Source: Chlorobiota bacterium
GTDB taxonomy: Bacteria > Bacteroidota > Bacteroidia > Bacteroidales > F082
Reading direction: 5' to 3'
NCBI GenBank assembly: GCA_030619415.1
Contig: JAUXBM010000034.1
Span: 1-10,424 of the forward strand
Length of the DNA stretch: 10,424 bases
A program made the position numbers and the translations under genes. Every line of letters begins with the position of its first letter. Position 1 is the stretch's first letter. Under the pieces are notes generated by a model that was not told where the DNA came from, made no database searches, and saw nothing but the letters and a program-made list of their open reading frames with translations. Positions 1-6,396 of this stretch are shown here, piece by piece.

Positions 1-2
1 CA

Positions 3-473
3 TTTGCCTTAATTCGGGCTGATTATGATTATGCGCCGGAAAAAACCGGCAGGGATATTCATTTGTTGGGTGTTGGATATACAGAAAATGAATTCAGTGG
101 TTCAATCTATTTTGAGAAGAAAGCAGACAATTATGTGCTAAAGTATTTCTCGCGAAGAACGGGTTTCAATGCCACTATTGACCGAAACTTGGCCCTGTTA
201 AAGAAAAGAAAAAGATTCCTTTTCGATAAAAAACTAAATGAGATAAAAGTAGGACTCGAACTCTCATTTAAGGTAGAAGAATCGATTGAATATTTGGTGC
301 TTGACAGAAAGGGGATTTCCGACAAACAATTTGCAGATTTTGAGCAAATGAAAAGGATGGAAATCATTTATGTTGATCAGTTTGACGACAACTTATGGAA
401 AGGCTATTCAATAATAGAACCTACCAAACAAATGCGGGAATATAAAAAGCAAGAAGCGGGTTTTACCGAATGA
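3..473 (+). CDS. C-terminal part of a large Bacteroidetes protein, possibly carboxypeptidase-like regulatory domain type (5' end outside window)
   Basis: The reading frame is open from the first complete codon at base 3 to the TGA at 471-473, so the gene starts upstream of the window. A TTG at 63 is not a convincing start, because the frame before it codes plausible protein (FALIRADYDYAPEKTGRD). The visible 156 residues are rich in Lys, Phe, Tyr and Glu, have no membrane segment, and look like alternating beta strands (FSGSIYFEKKADNYVLKYF). The tail has an acidic or aromatic stretch followed by LWKGYSIIEPTKQMREY. This resembles the FWxxYNIIEP ending I associate with Bacteroidetes proteins that carry an N-terminal carboxypeptidase-like regulatory domain; such proteins are usually exported. 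The family call rests on that tail only and is tentative. The coding call is solid. A strong terminator begins 21 bases after the stop. Confidence 0.7.
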   Translation, partial: FALIRADYDYAPEKTGRDIHLLGVGYTENEFSGSIYFEKKADNYVLKYFSRRTGFNATIDRNLALLKKRKRFLFDKKLNEIKVGLELSFKVEESIEYLVLDRKGISDKQFADFEQMKRMEIIYVDQFDDNLWKGYSIIEPTKQMREYKKQEAGFTE

Positions 474-494
474 ATTCAGCTTTGTGAAGATTCT

Positions 495-537
495 AACCCG
501 GATTATGTAATAGATTTTCTGTTGCATATTCCGGGTT
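495..537 (+). terminator. Intrinsic terminator after the first gene
   Basis: The left arm (495-510) pairs with the right arm (522-537) over 16 positions with one T-T mismatch and one G-U wobble, around an 11-base loop. The outer eight pairs are AACCCGGA with TCCGGGTT. The bases just after the stem, TAACGATTTTTATTTAG, are T-rich. It ends the transcript of the partial gene and separates it from the small membrane-protein gene at 616. Confidence 0.8.
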
Positions 538-615
538 TAACGATTTTTATTTAGCAATAAACCGATCTCAAATATTCTTTTTTTTATTCCTCATATTTTC
601 GATTAATTTTATCGG

Positions 616-1023
616 ATGCTAAAAAGAATACGTGAAAATTTGATAGCGCTCATCAGTGTGCTTATTGCGGTTAGTGCACTGTTTTATTCCACATGGTGCC
701 TGGAGGTGACAGAACGCAACCGCAATATGCGCATTGCATCTTTTGAAACATTGAGGACACTCACCGATTTGCAACTACTCGTCGATTATGCTTATTACGA
801 CAAAGATGCTGAAAGAGGAAACCCGATTAAAGACTGGAGTTATGTAAACGACCTTTCTGAAACGATCTCCCCTGATGTCAAAGTCAAATCGGATATGCTT
901 TATAAAAGCTGGCAGGAACACTGGGAAAATATTTCTAAACAAACTGAGGCGCAGGAAGCAATTACGTCAAAAATAGCGCGAACGAGAGAGTCGATACTGG
1001 CCGTGATGAAATCTCTTGACTGA
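616..1023 (+). CDS. Small single-pass membrane protein of unknown function
   Basis: The protein has 135 residues. It has a short basic N-terminus (MLKRIRENL), one hydrophobic helix at about residues 9-28, then a charged soluble domain that looks mostly helical. This arrangement fits an inner-membrane anchor with the rest outside the cytoplasm, although the basic residues after the helix (TERNRNMR) leave topology uncertain. I do not recognise a named domain. Two segments stand out: LLVDYAYYDKDAERGNP, and a Trp pair in KSWQEHWENI. The ATG at 616 is the natural start, since it comes immediately before the basic-plus-hydrophobic leader. There is no Shine-Dalgarno sequence. A weak -7-like box, TAATTTTA, lies at 604-611. 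The gene lies between a terminator and the membrane glycosyltransferase, whose ATG is 73 bases past this stop, so the two may share a transcript. Confidence 0.8.
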   Translation: MLKRIRENLIALISVLIAVSALFYSTWCLEVTERNRNMRIASFETLRTLTDLQLLVDYAYYDKDAERGNPIKDWSYVNDLSETISPDVKVKSDMLYKSWQEHWENISKQTEAQEAITSKIARTRESILAVMKSLD

Positions 1024-1096
1024 TGCAAGAAGGAGCGTATCATACTTTTAACCGCCTAAAAATATTTATGGAGCTGATCAGAAATACCGGTCGTTT

Positions 1097-2644
1097 ATGA
1101 AACTTTTGCAAAGGGCACGACTTTCAGGCAACAAATATGGAACGTTCCTTTTTGTTGTGGTTTTTGCCGGTCTTTGTTTTTTTTACAGCCTGGATGAAAC
1201 CATGTTTTTCAGGCCCCAGAGTTTTCATGCCTGGCGACAGGCGGATTGTCTTTCAATCACTCAAAATTATTATCAATCCGACAATAATTTCTGGACACCT
1301 GAAATCCACAACCAACTGAGCGATAATGACCTGTCGGGAAAAACTGCCGGAGAGTTTCCTTTGCTGTACTACTTCGTAGCCATGCTCTGGAAACTGATTG
1401 GTAAAAGCGAGTTTGCTTATCGCCTGGTTTCGCTCCTTATGGCATTTACAAGCTTCTTGTTGATATTCCGGTTTTCGCGGGAGGTGATACAGAGTACCGT
1501 TTATTCATTTTTCGCGGGCCTGCTATTATTTGCTTCGGCAGTCTATGTTTTTTATGCCGCAAATTTTCTTCCCAACGTGCCCGCCTTGTCGCTTGTTTTT
1601 ATTGGCTGGTTTTTTGTGTGGAAGTTTTATAAAAGCAATGCGGATAAATATTTTTTGCTCGCCATGCTTTTTTTTGGCCTTGGTTTTTTAATAAAAGTTT
1701 CTTCGGGCATAAGCTTTTTTGCATTGGGTGGCTGGTTTGTTATCGAACTGTTTCTCAATAAAGAAGACCGTGTTTTGTTTAAAAGGCCGGTTGGGAAATT
1801 CATTCCATTTGTGCTTGTTATCCTGGCTGTTGCAGGATGGTACGGGTACGCTTCCTGGTATAATCATTTTCATGATGGTAAATACACTTTTAACAATGTG
1901 TGGCCGGTTTGGGAATTATCCTTTGGCGAGATAATAACAGTGCTAAAAGGAGCTTCAAGCTTTATAAGACCACATTATTTAGAAAGCTCGATTTTTTACG
2001 GGACCGCAGTACTTTGGGTTTACCTGCTTTTTAGTTTTAAAAAACGGCCTTTAATTTTGAATTACCTGCTTGTCATCATCCCGTTTGGTTCGTTTATTTA
2101 TTTTTTAATGTGGTTCCAGGCTTTCGATGTGCACGATTACTATTGGATTGATTTTTACCCGGCTATTATTTTAGTCTGGATACTTTTCTTTTACACCGTA
2201 CGCGATATTCCTTTCTTTAGTCATTGGCTGGTAAAGATGGCCTTTCTGGCGTTACTCATTTACAATATTATTTACTGTCAGAAGATCATGAAAGCACGTT
2301 ATGAAGGCTGGCCAGTGGAACCTTTTGTGAACCATATGCAAGCGGTAGGGGAGTTAGAGCCTGTATTGTTGAACATCAGTATTGAGCCTGGCGATAAAGT
2401 GATCTCTATTCCTGATTACAGTATTAATTATTCGCTTTATTTAATGAACAGGAAAGGCTTTTGTAATTACAACAGCGAATTTGAAAAGCCCGGAGTAATG
2501 ACTGACAGGATCGCAAAAGGGGCGAAGTATCTCATCATCAACGACAGCCTGATCATGGAAAAACGCTGGCTGAAACCCTATTTGGATTACCCCCTGAAAA
2601 CCTACCGGAATGTGAAAGTGTTTGATTTGAGGCCTTATCAGTAA
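1097..2644 (+). CDS. Polytopic membrane glycosyltransferase, GT39/PMT_2-like (GT-C fold)
   Basis: This 515-residue integral membrane protein probably transfers a sugar from a polyprenyl-phosphate carrier to an envelope acceptor on the periplasmic side. After one helix (about residues 15-31) comes a first outer loop with HAWRQAD, ending in Asp50. GT-C enzymes of the PMT/ArnT group keep a catalytic acidic residue in this loop. A second conserved-looking segment, GEFPLLYY, has Glu86. About ten further hydrophobic segments follow, to about residue 395. A soluble C-terminal domain of about 115 residues comes last (GDKVISIPDYSINYS). Length and layout fit family GT39. Donor and acceptor cannot be read from sequence, and no polysaccharide cluster surrounds it. 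The ATG at 1097 is the first in frame, and the gene follows the small membrane protein on the same strand. No terminator is obvious after the stop; the MarR promoter begins 15 bases later. Confidence 0.85.
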   Translation: MKLLQRARLSGNKYGTFLFVVVFAGLCFFYSLDETMFFRPQSFHAWRQADCLSITQNYYQSDNNFWTPEIHNQLSDNDLSGKTAGEFPLLYYFVAMLWKLIGKSEFAYRLVSLLMAFTSFLLIFRFSREVIQSTVYSFFAGLLLFASAVYVFYAANFLPNVPALSLVFIGWFFVWKFYKSNADKYFLLAMLFFGLGFLIKVSSGISFFALGGWFVIELFLNKEDRVLFKRPVGKFIPFVLVILAVAGWYGYASWYNHFHDGKYTFNNVWPVWELSFGEIITVLKGASSFIRPHYLESSIFYGTAVLWVYLLFSFKKRPLILNYLLVIIPFGSFIYFLMWFQAFDVHDYYWIDFYPAIILVWILFFYTVRDIPFFSHWLVKMAFLALLIYNIIYCQKIMKARYEGWPVEPFVNHMQAVGELEPVLLNISIEPGDKVISIPDYSINYSLYLMNRKGFCNYNSEFEKPGVMTDRIAKGAKYLIINDSLIMEKRWLKPYLDYPLKTYRNVKVFDLRPYQ

Positions 2645-2658
2645 AATAATTATTAATA

Positions 2659-2691
2659 TTTGTATGTACAACCAAATAAATTGTATATTTG
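2659..2691 (+). promoter_or_regulatory. Bacteroidetes-type promoter of the MarR gene
   Basis: A -33 element TTTG (2659-2662) and a perfect -7 element TATATTTG (2684-2691, consensus TAnnTTTG) are separated by 21 bases, within the spacing known for the Bacteroidetes primary sigma factor. The ATG follows 9 bases after the -7 box, so the predicted leader is only a few bases long. The MarR palindrome overlaps the -33 element. Confidence 0.75.
2660..2676 (+). promoter_or_regulatory. Putative MarR operator, copy 1
   Basis: The sequence TTGTATGTACAACCAAA contains a perfect inverted repeat, TTGTA-TG-TACAA (2660-2671). Bound repressor would cover the -33 element of the MarR promoter and so give autorepression. 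The same 17 bases recur at 3151-3167 before the next gene. MarR proteins usually bind palindromes of this length. The repeat is seen directly; protein binding is inferred. Confidence 0.7.
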
Positions 2692-2700
2692 CATCCGGAA

Positions 2701-3129
2701 ATGACAAAATGCGAATCAAAATATTGTGGATGCCTTTATTATTCTGCCAATGCATTGGCAAGGGTGATGACGCGGATGGCAGAGGAGGAGTTTGCTTCAA
2801 CTGGTTTTTCCCCATCTTATGCATTCGTTTTAATGACAGTCAACGCACAACCCGGAATTCAACCGAAAGATTTAAGTACACACATGCAGCTTACACCTTC
2901 CACCGTCACCAGGTTGGTTGAAAAACTTGAATTCAGGGGATTACTTAAAAGAAAGATTACCGGCCGGAGTACAGAGATTCAGCTTACTTCAAAAGGCCAG
3001 GAATTGATTGGTGTTATTGAAAAATCGTGGGGAAACCTTTACGAAAGATACAGCAATCAAATTGGTGAGGAGGAAGCAAAAGAACTCACGCAGAAAATGA
3101 ATGATGCATTAGACAAACTTACACAGTAA
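2701..3129 (+). CDS. MarR-family transcriptional regulator
   Basis: This 142-residue dimeric winged-helix regulator probably represses itself and the oxidoreductase genes downstream. The winged-helix domain spans about residues 50-100. It has a recognition helix LTPSTVTRLVEKLEFRG (64-80), a wing with KITGRSTEIQLTSKG, and flanking helices that would form the dimer interface. Length is typical for MarR. Three cysteines lie near the N-terminus (C4, C9, C11, in KCESKYCGC), a position where some MarR proteins sense thiol-reactive compounds; sensing here is inference. The ATG at 2701 is preferred over an in-frame TTG at 2689, because that TTG lies inside the -7 promoter box. The predicted transcript is therefore almost leaderless. 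An identical palindrome before this gene and before the next one supports autoregulation and control of the neighbours. A run of eight T follows the stop, without a clear hairpin. Confidence 0.9.
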   Translation: MTKCESKYCGCLYYSANALARVMTRMAEEEFASTGFSPSYAFVLMTVNAQPGIQPKDLSTHMQLTPSTVTRLVEKLEFRGLLKRKITGRSTEIQLTSKGQELIGVIEKSWGNLYERYSNQIGEEEAKELTQKMNDALDKLTQ

Positions 3130-3150
3130 ATTTTTTTTATAATTAAATAA

Positions 3151-3167
3151 TTGTATGTACAACCAAA
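3151..3167 (+). promoter_or_regulatory. Putative MarR operator, copy 2
   Basis: This is an exact copy of the 17 bases at 2660-2676, including the palindrome TTGTA-TG-TACAA (3151-3162). It lies 9 bases before the ATG of the oxidoreductase gene. No good TAnnTTTG box is visible here. The operator would cover either a degenerate promoter or the start of the transcript. Identity of all 17 bases in a short intergenic gap is unlikely by chance. Confidence 0.7.
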
Positions 3168-3176
3168 CTATAAACG

Positions 3177-3827
3177 ATGAGTAGAATTGGAATTTTAGGG
3201 TCAGGAGTCGTAGCAAAGGATTTAGCCAAAGGATTCCTCAAACACGGACACGAAGTAATGATCGGCACGCGCGAGCAATCAAAACTCGAAGAGTGGAAAA
3301 ACAAGGAAGCTGCTAAGGCGAAACTGGGTAGCTTCAGCGAAACTGCCGGTTTTGGTGAAATAGTAGTTATCGCTGTAAAAGGAACAGCAGTCAAAAGTGC
3401 CCTGGAACTCGCAGGATCCGAAAACCTGAAAGGCAAAACCATAATCGATGCGGCCAACCCCATAGCAGATGCATCACCGGAAAATGGTGTATTAACATTT
3501 TTCACCAACATGAACGAATCGTTGATGGAGCAACTTCAAAATACATACCCGGAAGCCCATTTTGTAAAAGCTTTCAATAGTGTGGGCAGTGCCTTAATGG
3601 TAAACCCTCCTTTTAATAGCAAGCCAACAATGTTTATCTGTGGAAACAATGAAAGAGCAAAAAAAGAAGTAACTCAAATCATCGAACAGTTTGGCTGGGA
3701 AACTGCTGATATGGGTGGGGCAGAGGCTGCCCGGGCCATTGAACCCTTGTGCATGCTTTGGTGTATTCCCGGGTTCAGGGAAAATAGCTGGGCACATGCT
3801 TTTAAACTTTTAAAATTCAAAACTTAA
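3177..3827 (+). CDS. NAD(P)-binding oxidoreductase, NADPH-dependent F420 reductase-like (COG2085 type)
   Basis: The 216-residue protein is probably a soluble NADPH-dependent oxidoreductase of the family named after F420 reductase. In Bacteroidetes, which are not known for F420, the true acceptor is unknown. The N-terminal Rossmann motif is GILGSGVVAKDLAKGF, with the glycine signature G8-S-G10-V-V-A13. It is followed by IGTRE, where T31 and R32 are placed to bind the NADP 2'-phosphate. Further family-like segments are TIIDAANP (about 88-95), VKAFNSVGS (130-138) and EPLCMLWCIPGF (189-200). The last residues (LLKFKT) are coded by an AT-rich tandem repeat and may not be part of the original fold. 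The ATG lies 9 bases after the MarR operator copy, which implies repression by the MarR protein. The next gene starts 24 bases on, so the two are likely co-transcribed. Confidence 0.85.
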   Translation: MSRIGILGSGVVAKDLAKGFLKHGHEVMIGTREQSKLEEWKNKEAAKAKLGSFSETAGFGEIVVIAVKGTAVKSALELAGSENLKGKTIIDAANPIADASPENGVLTFFTNMNESLMEQLQNTYPEAHFVKAFNSVGSALMVNPPFNSKPTMFICGNNERAKKEVTQIIEQFGWETADMGGAEAARAIEPLCMLWCIPGFRENSWAHAFKLLKFKT

Positions 3828-3851
3828 AATTTATAATTTAAAATTTCAATT
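3810..3851. repeat. Three-unit 14-bp AT-rich tandem repeat
   Basis: The units are TTAAAATTCAAAAC (3810-3823), TTAAAATTTATAAT (3824-3837) and TTAAAATTTCAATT (3838-3851). All start with TTAAAATT at an exact 14-base period. The array covers the last codons and stop of the oxidoreductase gene and ends directly at the ATG of the next gene. Confidence 0.75.
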
Positions 3852-4736
3852 ATGTATGTAATAACAGGAGCTACCGGAAACACCGGTAAACCAATGGCAC
3901 TTGTGCTGTTGGAAGCAGGTAAAAAAGTAAGGATCATCAGCCGCAGTGCTGAAAAGGCAAAAGAACTCACCGATAAAGGGGCTGAGTTATTTATAGGAGA
4001 AACATCAAATGTTGAATTTTTGAAGAAAGCCTTCGATGGAGCCACGGCAGTCTATGCAATGATACCCGTGGATTGGCAAACAACGGATTATACCGGCAAC
4101 CAGGTGATACACGCAAAGGCAATTGCCCAGGCCTTGGATTATTGCGGGGTAAAGTATGTGGTGTCGTTGAGTAGTCAGGGCGCGCATCTGGAAAGTGGTT
4201 CAGGCGTGGTGCTGGGTCTTCACAAAATGGAAAAGACGTTTGATAATGTTAAAGGCTTAAACACGCTTCACCTTCGCCCTTCCTATTTTATGGAAAATAC
4301 ATTGGGAATGATTGGCCTCATTAAAGAAGCTGGCATTATGGGTTCACCATTGAAAGCTGACCTTTCCATGCCGGTAATTGCCACCGGGGATATTGCCGAA
4401 TACGCTGCAAAACGTTTGTTAGCGCTTGATTTCGAGGGACACAATGTACAAGATCTGTTGGGTGCCAGAAATGTAAACTACAACGAGATGGCGAAGGTTT
4501 ATGGTTCAGCCATCGGCAAACCTGATCTCAATTATGTCGAATTCCCTTATGCCGATTTCAAACAATCCTTAATGGGGCAAATGGGCGCTTCCGAAAATGT
4601 TGCTGATAATTATAACGAGTTCATTCAAGCGGTGAACGAAGGCAAGATAACCGAAGCTAAGCGTACCGAAGAGAGCACGACTCTCACGACGATTGAGGAG
4701 TTTGCACACACTTTCAAATATGTTTACGAATTATAA
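3852..4736 (+). CDS. NmrA-type atypical SDR, NAD(P)H-binding (quinone oxidoreductase 2-like)
   Basis: The 294-residue soluble protein belongs to the atypical short-chain dehydrogenases of the NmrA group, which includes NAD(P)H:quinone oxidoreductases such as E. coli QOR2 and also non-catalytic redox sensors. The dinucleotide motif GATGNTG is at residues 6-12, and an arginine (R31) after the second strand suits NADP. VVSLSSQGAH (about 103-112) and LRPSYFMEN (141-149) are typical of the family, as is the GDIAEYAAK segment. The usual catalytic YxxxK is not evident: a His occupies the corresponding region (LGLHKMEK), as is common in NmrA proteins. The ATG at 3852 codes MYVITGATG, placing the first strand right at the N-terminus as expected. 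It lies 24 bases after the preceding oxidoreductase stop and is probably in the same MarR-controlled transcript. Quinone reduction is an inference from family and context. Confidence 0.85.
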   Translation: MYVITGATGNTGKPMALVLLEAGKKVRIISRSAEKAKELTDKGAELFIGETSNVEFLKKAFDGATAVYAMIPVDWQTTDYTGNQVIHAKAIAQALDYCGVKYVVSLSSQGAHLESGSGVVLGLHKMEKTFDNVKGLNTLHLRPSYFMENTLGMIGLIKEAGIMGSPLKADLSMPVIATGDIAEYAAKRLLALDFEGHNVQDLLGARNVNYNEMAKVYGSAIGKPDLNYVEFPYADFKQSLMGQMGASENVADNYNEFIQAVNEGKITEAKRTEESTTLTTIEEFAHTFKYVYEL

Positions 4737-4810
4737 TAATTGGCATATTATTAGAAGTAAGCTTGCGGTGACATCTTTTGATAAACGAGGTTTGTTTCAC
4801 ATGTGCTGAT

Positions 4811-4931
4811 TAATTGGTCATCCTACGGACTCCCGTTGGTTGTTGGATAATTGGTCACTGGATAATTTGTTATTTACATTCTCTAACTCAGAATTCAAAA
4901 CCCGAGACTCGAAACTCGAGACCCGAGACTC
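4811..4931. repeat. Short repeats in the gap between convergent genes
   Basis: TAATTGGTCA occurs at 4811-4820 and 4848-4857. GGATAATT occurs at 4845-4852 and 4860-4867. ACCCGAGACTC occurs at 4900-4910 and 4921-4931, with a small hairpin CTCGA-AAC-TCGAG between those two copies. The 217-base gap (4737-4953) holds nothing else I can name; no strong T-tailed terminator is visible for either converging gene. Confidence 0.6.
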
Positions 4932-4953
4932 AAGACTAAGATCTTTTATCTAA

Positions 4954-5553
4954 TCAATACTTATGCTTCTCAACACTCCAGCCTTTTTTGGCCAGGTACT
5001 GTTCTCCGGACTCAATTGCGCCGGCTTCCATCTCTGTTCCCATCGAATCATTCCAGCGGTTGAGGTATCCAAACAAGGCAATTACGCCCATCATTTCTAC
5101 AATTTCACCTTCGTCCCAGTATTTTCGGAGTTTTTCCGAAATTTCATCTGAAACTGAATTTGGAATGACAGAACTGGCCAAGGCAAAATCGAGTGCTGCT
5201 CGTTCGGCTGCTGAGAAAGCGGGATGGGTTTTGTAGTCCCAGATATTTTCTAATTGTTCAGCACTGGCACCATAACGTTCAGCTGCCCTGATGGCATGCG
5301 CCTGGCAATACCGGCATCCGGATGCGTTGCTGCTGATGTAAGCAATTAACCGTTTCAACGCACTTGTTACACGGCCATTGTTTTCCATTACGGCTTTGTT
5401 CATTTCGATAAAAGCATAGGCAATACGCGGGCGGTGGTGCATTGTTTTTATGCTGTTCGGGCAGAAGCCGAGTGTTTCGTAATAAAATTCAATAAGTTTC
5501 CGGAGGTCTTTATCTTCATCTCCTGACTTTGGAGGTACTAACGGTTTTTTCAT
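4954..5553 (-). CDS. Carboxymuconolactone decarboxylase / AhpD-like protein (peroxidase-related)
   Basis: Members of this alkylhydroperoxidase-like family use a CxxC pair to reduce peroxides. From the preferred start the protein has 199 residues. The core motif is GCRYCQAHAIRAA, giving C80-x-x-C83 with H86, the expected CxxCxxxH arrangement. Later segments HPAFSAAERAALDFA and FGYLNRWNDSMGTE are typical of the longer peroxidase-related members. The Glu normally found 12 residues before the first Cys appears to be Arg68. The ATG at 5553 (MKKPLVPPKSGDED) is preferred over an in-frame ATG at 5604. The upstream one overlaps the methyltransferase gene and adds an unlikely 17-residue leader. A -7-like TATATTTA (5577-5570) lies between them. 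The gene begins 34 bases after the methyltransferase stop, so read-through is also possible. The substrate is unknown. Confidence 0.85.
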   Translation of the reverse strand: MKKPLVPPKSGDEDKDLRKLIEFYYETLGFCPNSIKTMHHRPRIAYAFIEMNKAVMENNGRVTSALKRLIAYISSNASGCRYCQAHAIRAAERYGASAEQLENIWDYKTHPAFSAAERAALDFALASSVIPNSVSDEISEKLRKYWDEGEIVEMMGVIALFGYLNRWNDSMGTEMEAGAIESGEQYLAKKGWSVEKHKY

Positions 5554-5569
5554 GCATGCAATGTTAAGA

Positions 5570-5577
5570 TAAATATA
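5570..5577 (-). promoter_or_regulatory. Possible -7 element before the AhpD-like gene
   Basis: On the - strand the bases read TATATTTA, one mismatch from TAnnTTTG, 16 bases before the preferred ATG at 5553. Only a poor -33 match (GTTG, 21 bases upstream) is present, so this is a weak call. It helps decide the start, since the alternative ATG at 5604 lies upstream of it. Confidence 0.35.
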
Positions 5578-5587
5578 AGTGAAGCAA

Positions 5588-6307
5588 TTAATACGCTTCA
5601 ACAACTAACGGAATACTATCAACAGAAATCACTTCGCGCTTAAAGTTTTTATAAAAGAAAATTTCGGTGAACCCGGCTTCATTTAAAAGTTTAATGAGTT
5701 CAAAGTTACTTACCGGATAGAGTCGAATGTTGTTCTCAATCATCTTGCCGGTTTCTTTTACAGTAAGTGTTGTCTTAAAATCAAGCGCATTTTGATCAGG
5801 ATATATCTGATAGTTTCTGACAAATTTGATTTCATTGTTTTCGATGGTTGGCAAGCCTTTTATGTTCTGATCAATAATCCGGTCATACTGAATAATTTGA
5901 AATAGCAACTTGCCGTTTTTTTTCAAAACCCTTTTTGACTGTTTAAAGAAATCAAAAATTTCATCCGAACCATCAAGGTGGACAAGCGTGTTTCCGAAAC
6001 ACAATATTGCATCAAAAGCTTCTCGTCCGAATTCCTTTTCGATTCCCAGCATATTTAATTTTTGGAAATGAATGTTTTTGCCATGCTTTTTTTTTGCTTT
6101 TTCAAGCATGGAGGCATCAAGGTCAATTGCGGTTACTTCACGAAATAATTTTGAAAGTTCGAATGAAAGGCTCCCTATTCCGCAACCGATGTCAAGGGCT
6201 GATAAACTGGATGTTTCTTCAAAGCTATTTTTTACAAAATCGAGTTGTGCTTTGTTAAGTGGAAATATCTTTTCGTAATAGTCGGCAATACTTTCGTAAA
6301 AACTCAT
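5588..6307 (-). CDS. Class I SAM-dependent methyltransferase
   Basis: The 239-residue soluble enzyme has a Rossmann-like methyltransferase fold near its N-terminus. Motif I is LDIGCGIGSLSFEL, with the G-x-G signature at about residues 41-45. The acidic residue that binds the ribose of SAM is in AIDLDASMLEKA (D62 region). Motif III-like FDAILCFGNTLVHL is at about 98-111, and the strand-helix segment RVLKKNGKLLFQI follows. The C-terminal third (about residues 140-239) is probably the substrate-binding part and has no motif I can assign, so the methyl acceptor is unknown. The ATG at 6307 codes MSFYESIADYYEKIFP, a start typical of small stand-alone methyltransferases. It lies 89 bases after the sulfatase stop and 34 bases before the AhpD-like gene, all on the - strand; a functional link between them is not evident. 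Confidence 0.9.
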   Translation of the reverse strand: MSFYESIADYYEKIFPLNKAQLDFVKNSFEETSSLSALDIGCGIGSLSFELSKLFREVTAIDLDASMLEKAKKKHGKNIHFQKLNMLGIEKEFGREAFDAILCFGNTLVHLDGSDEIFDFFKQSKRVLKKNGKLLFQIIQYDRIIDQNIKGLPTIENNEIKFVRNYQIYPDQNALDFKTTLTVKETGKMIENNIRLYPVSNFELIKLLNEAGFTEIFFYKNFKREVISVDSIPLVVEAY

Positions 6308-6396
6308 AAAAAAATATGTTTTAGGCTTTTATCATCAACCAATTAAAATAGCGGTTTGTGCTTCCGAAAATAAGAAAATATTGAATGCATTAATTA

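Noticed and set aside
2441..2824. A 127-codon open frame on the - strand
   Set aside because: It spans the glycosyltransferase end, the MarR promoter and the MarR start, and its sequence is low-complexity with no domain.
3131..3138. Run of eight T after the MarR stop as a terminator
   Set aside because: I could find no GC-containing stem immediately before it.
3845..3860. TTCAATTATGTATGTAA at the NmrA gene start as an operator
   Set aside because: It shares TATGTA with the operator but is not palindromic and is mostly the start of the coding sequence.
4734..4753. TAATAAT-TGGCAT-ATTATTA hairpin as a terminator of the NmrA gene
   Set aside because: The stem is entirely A-T and begins in the stop codon, and no T tract follows, so it is too weak to call.
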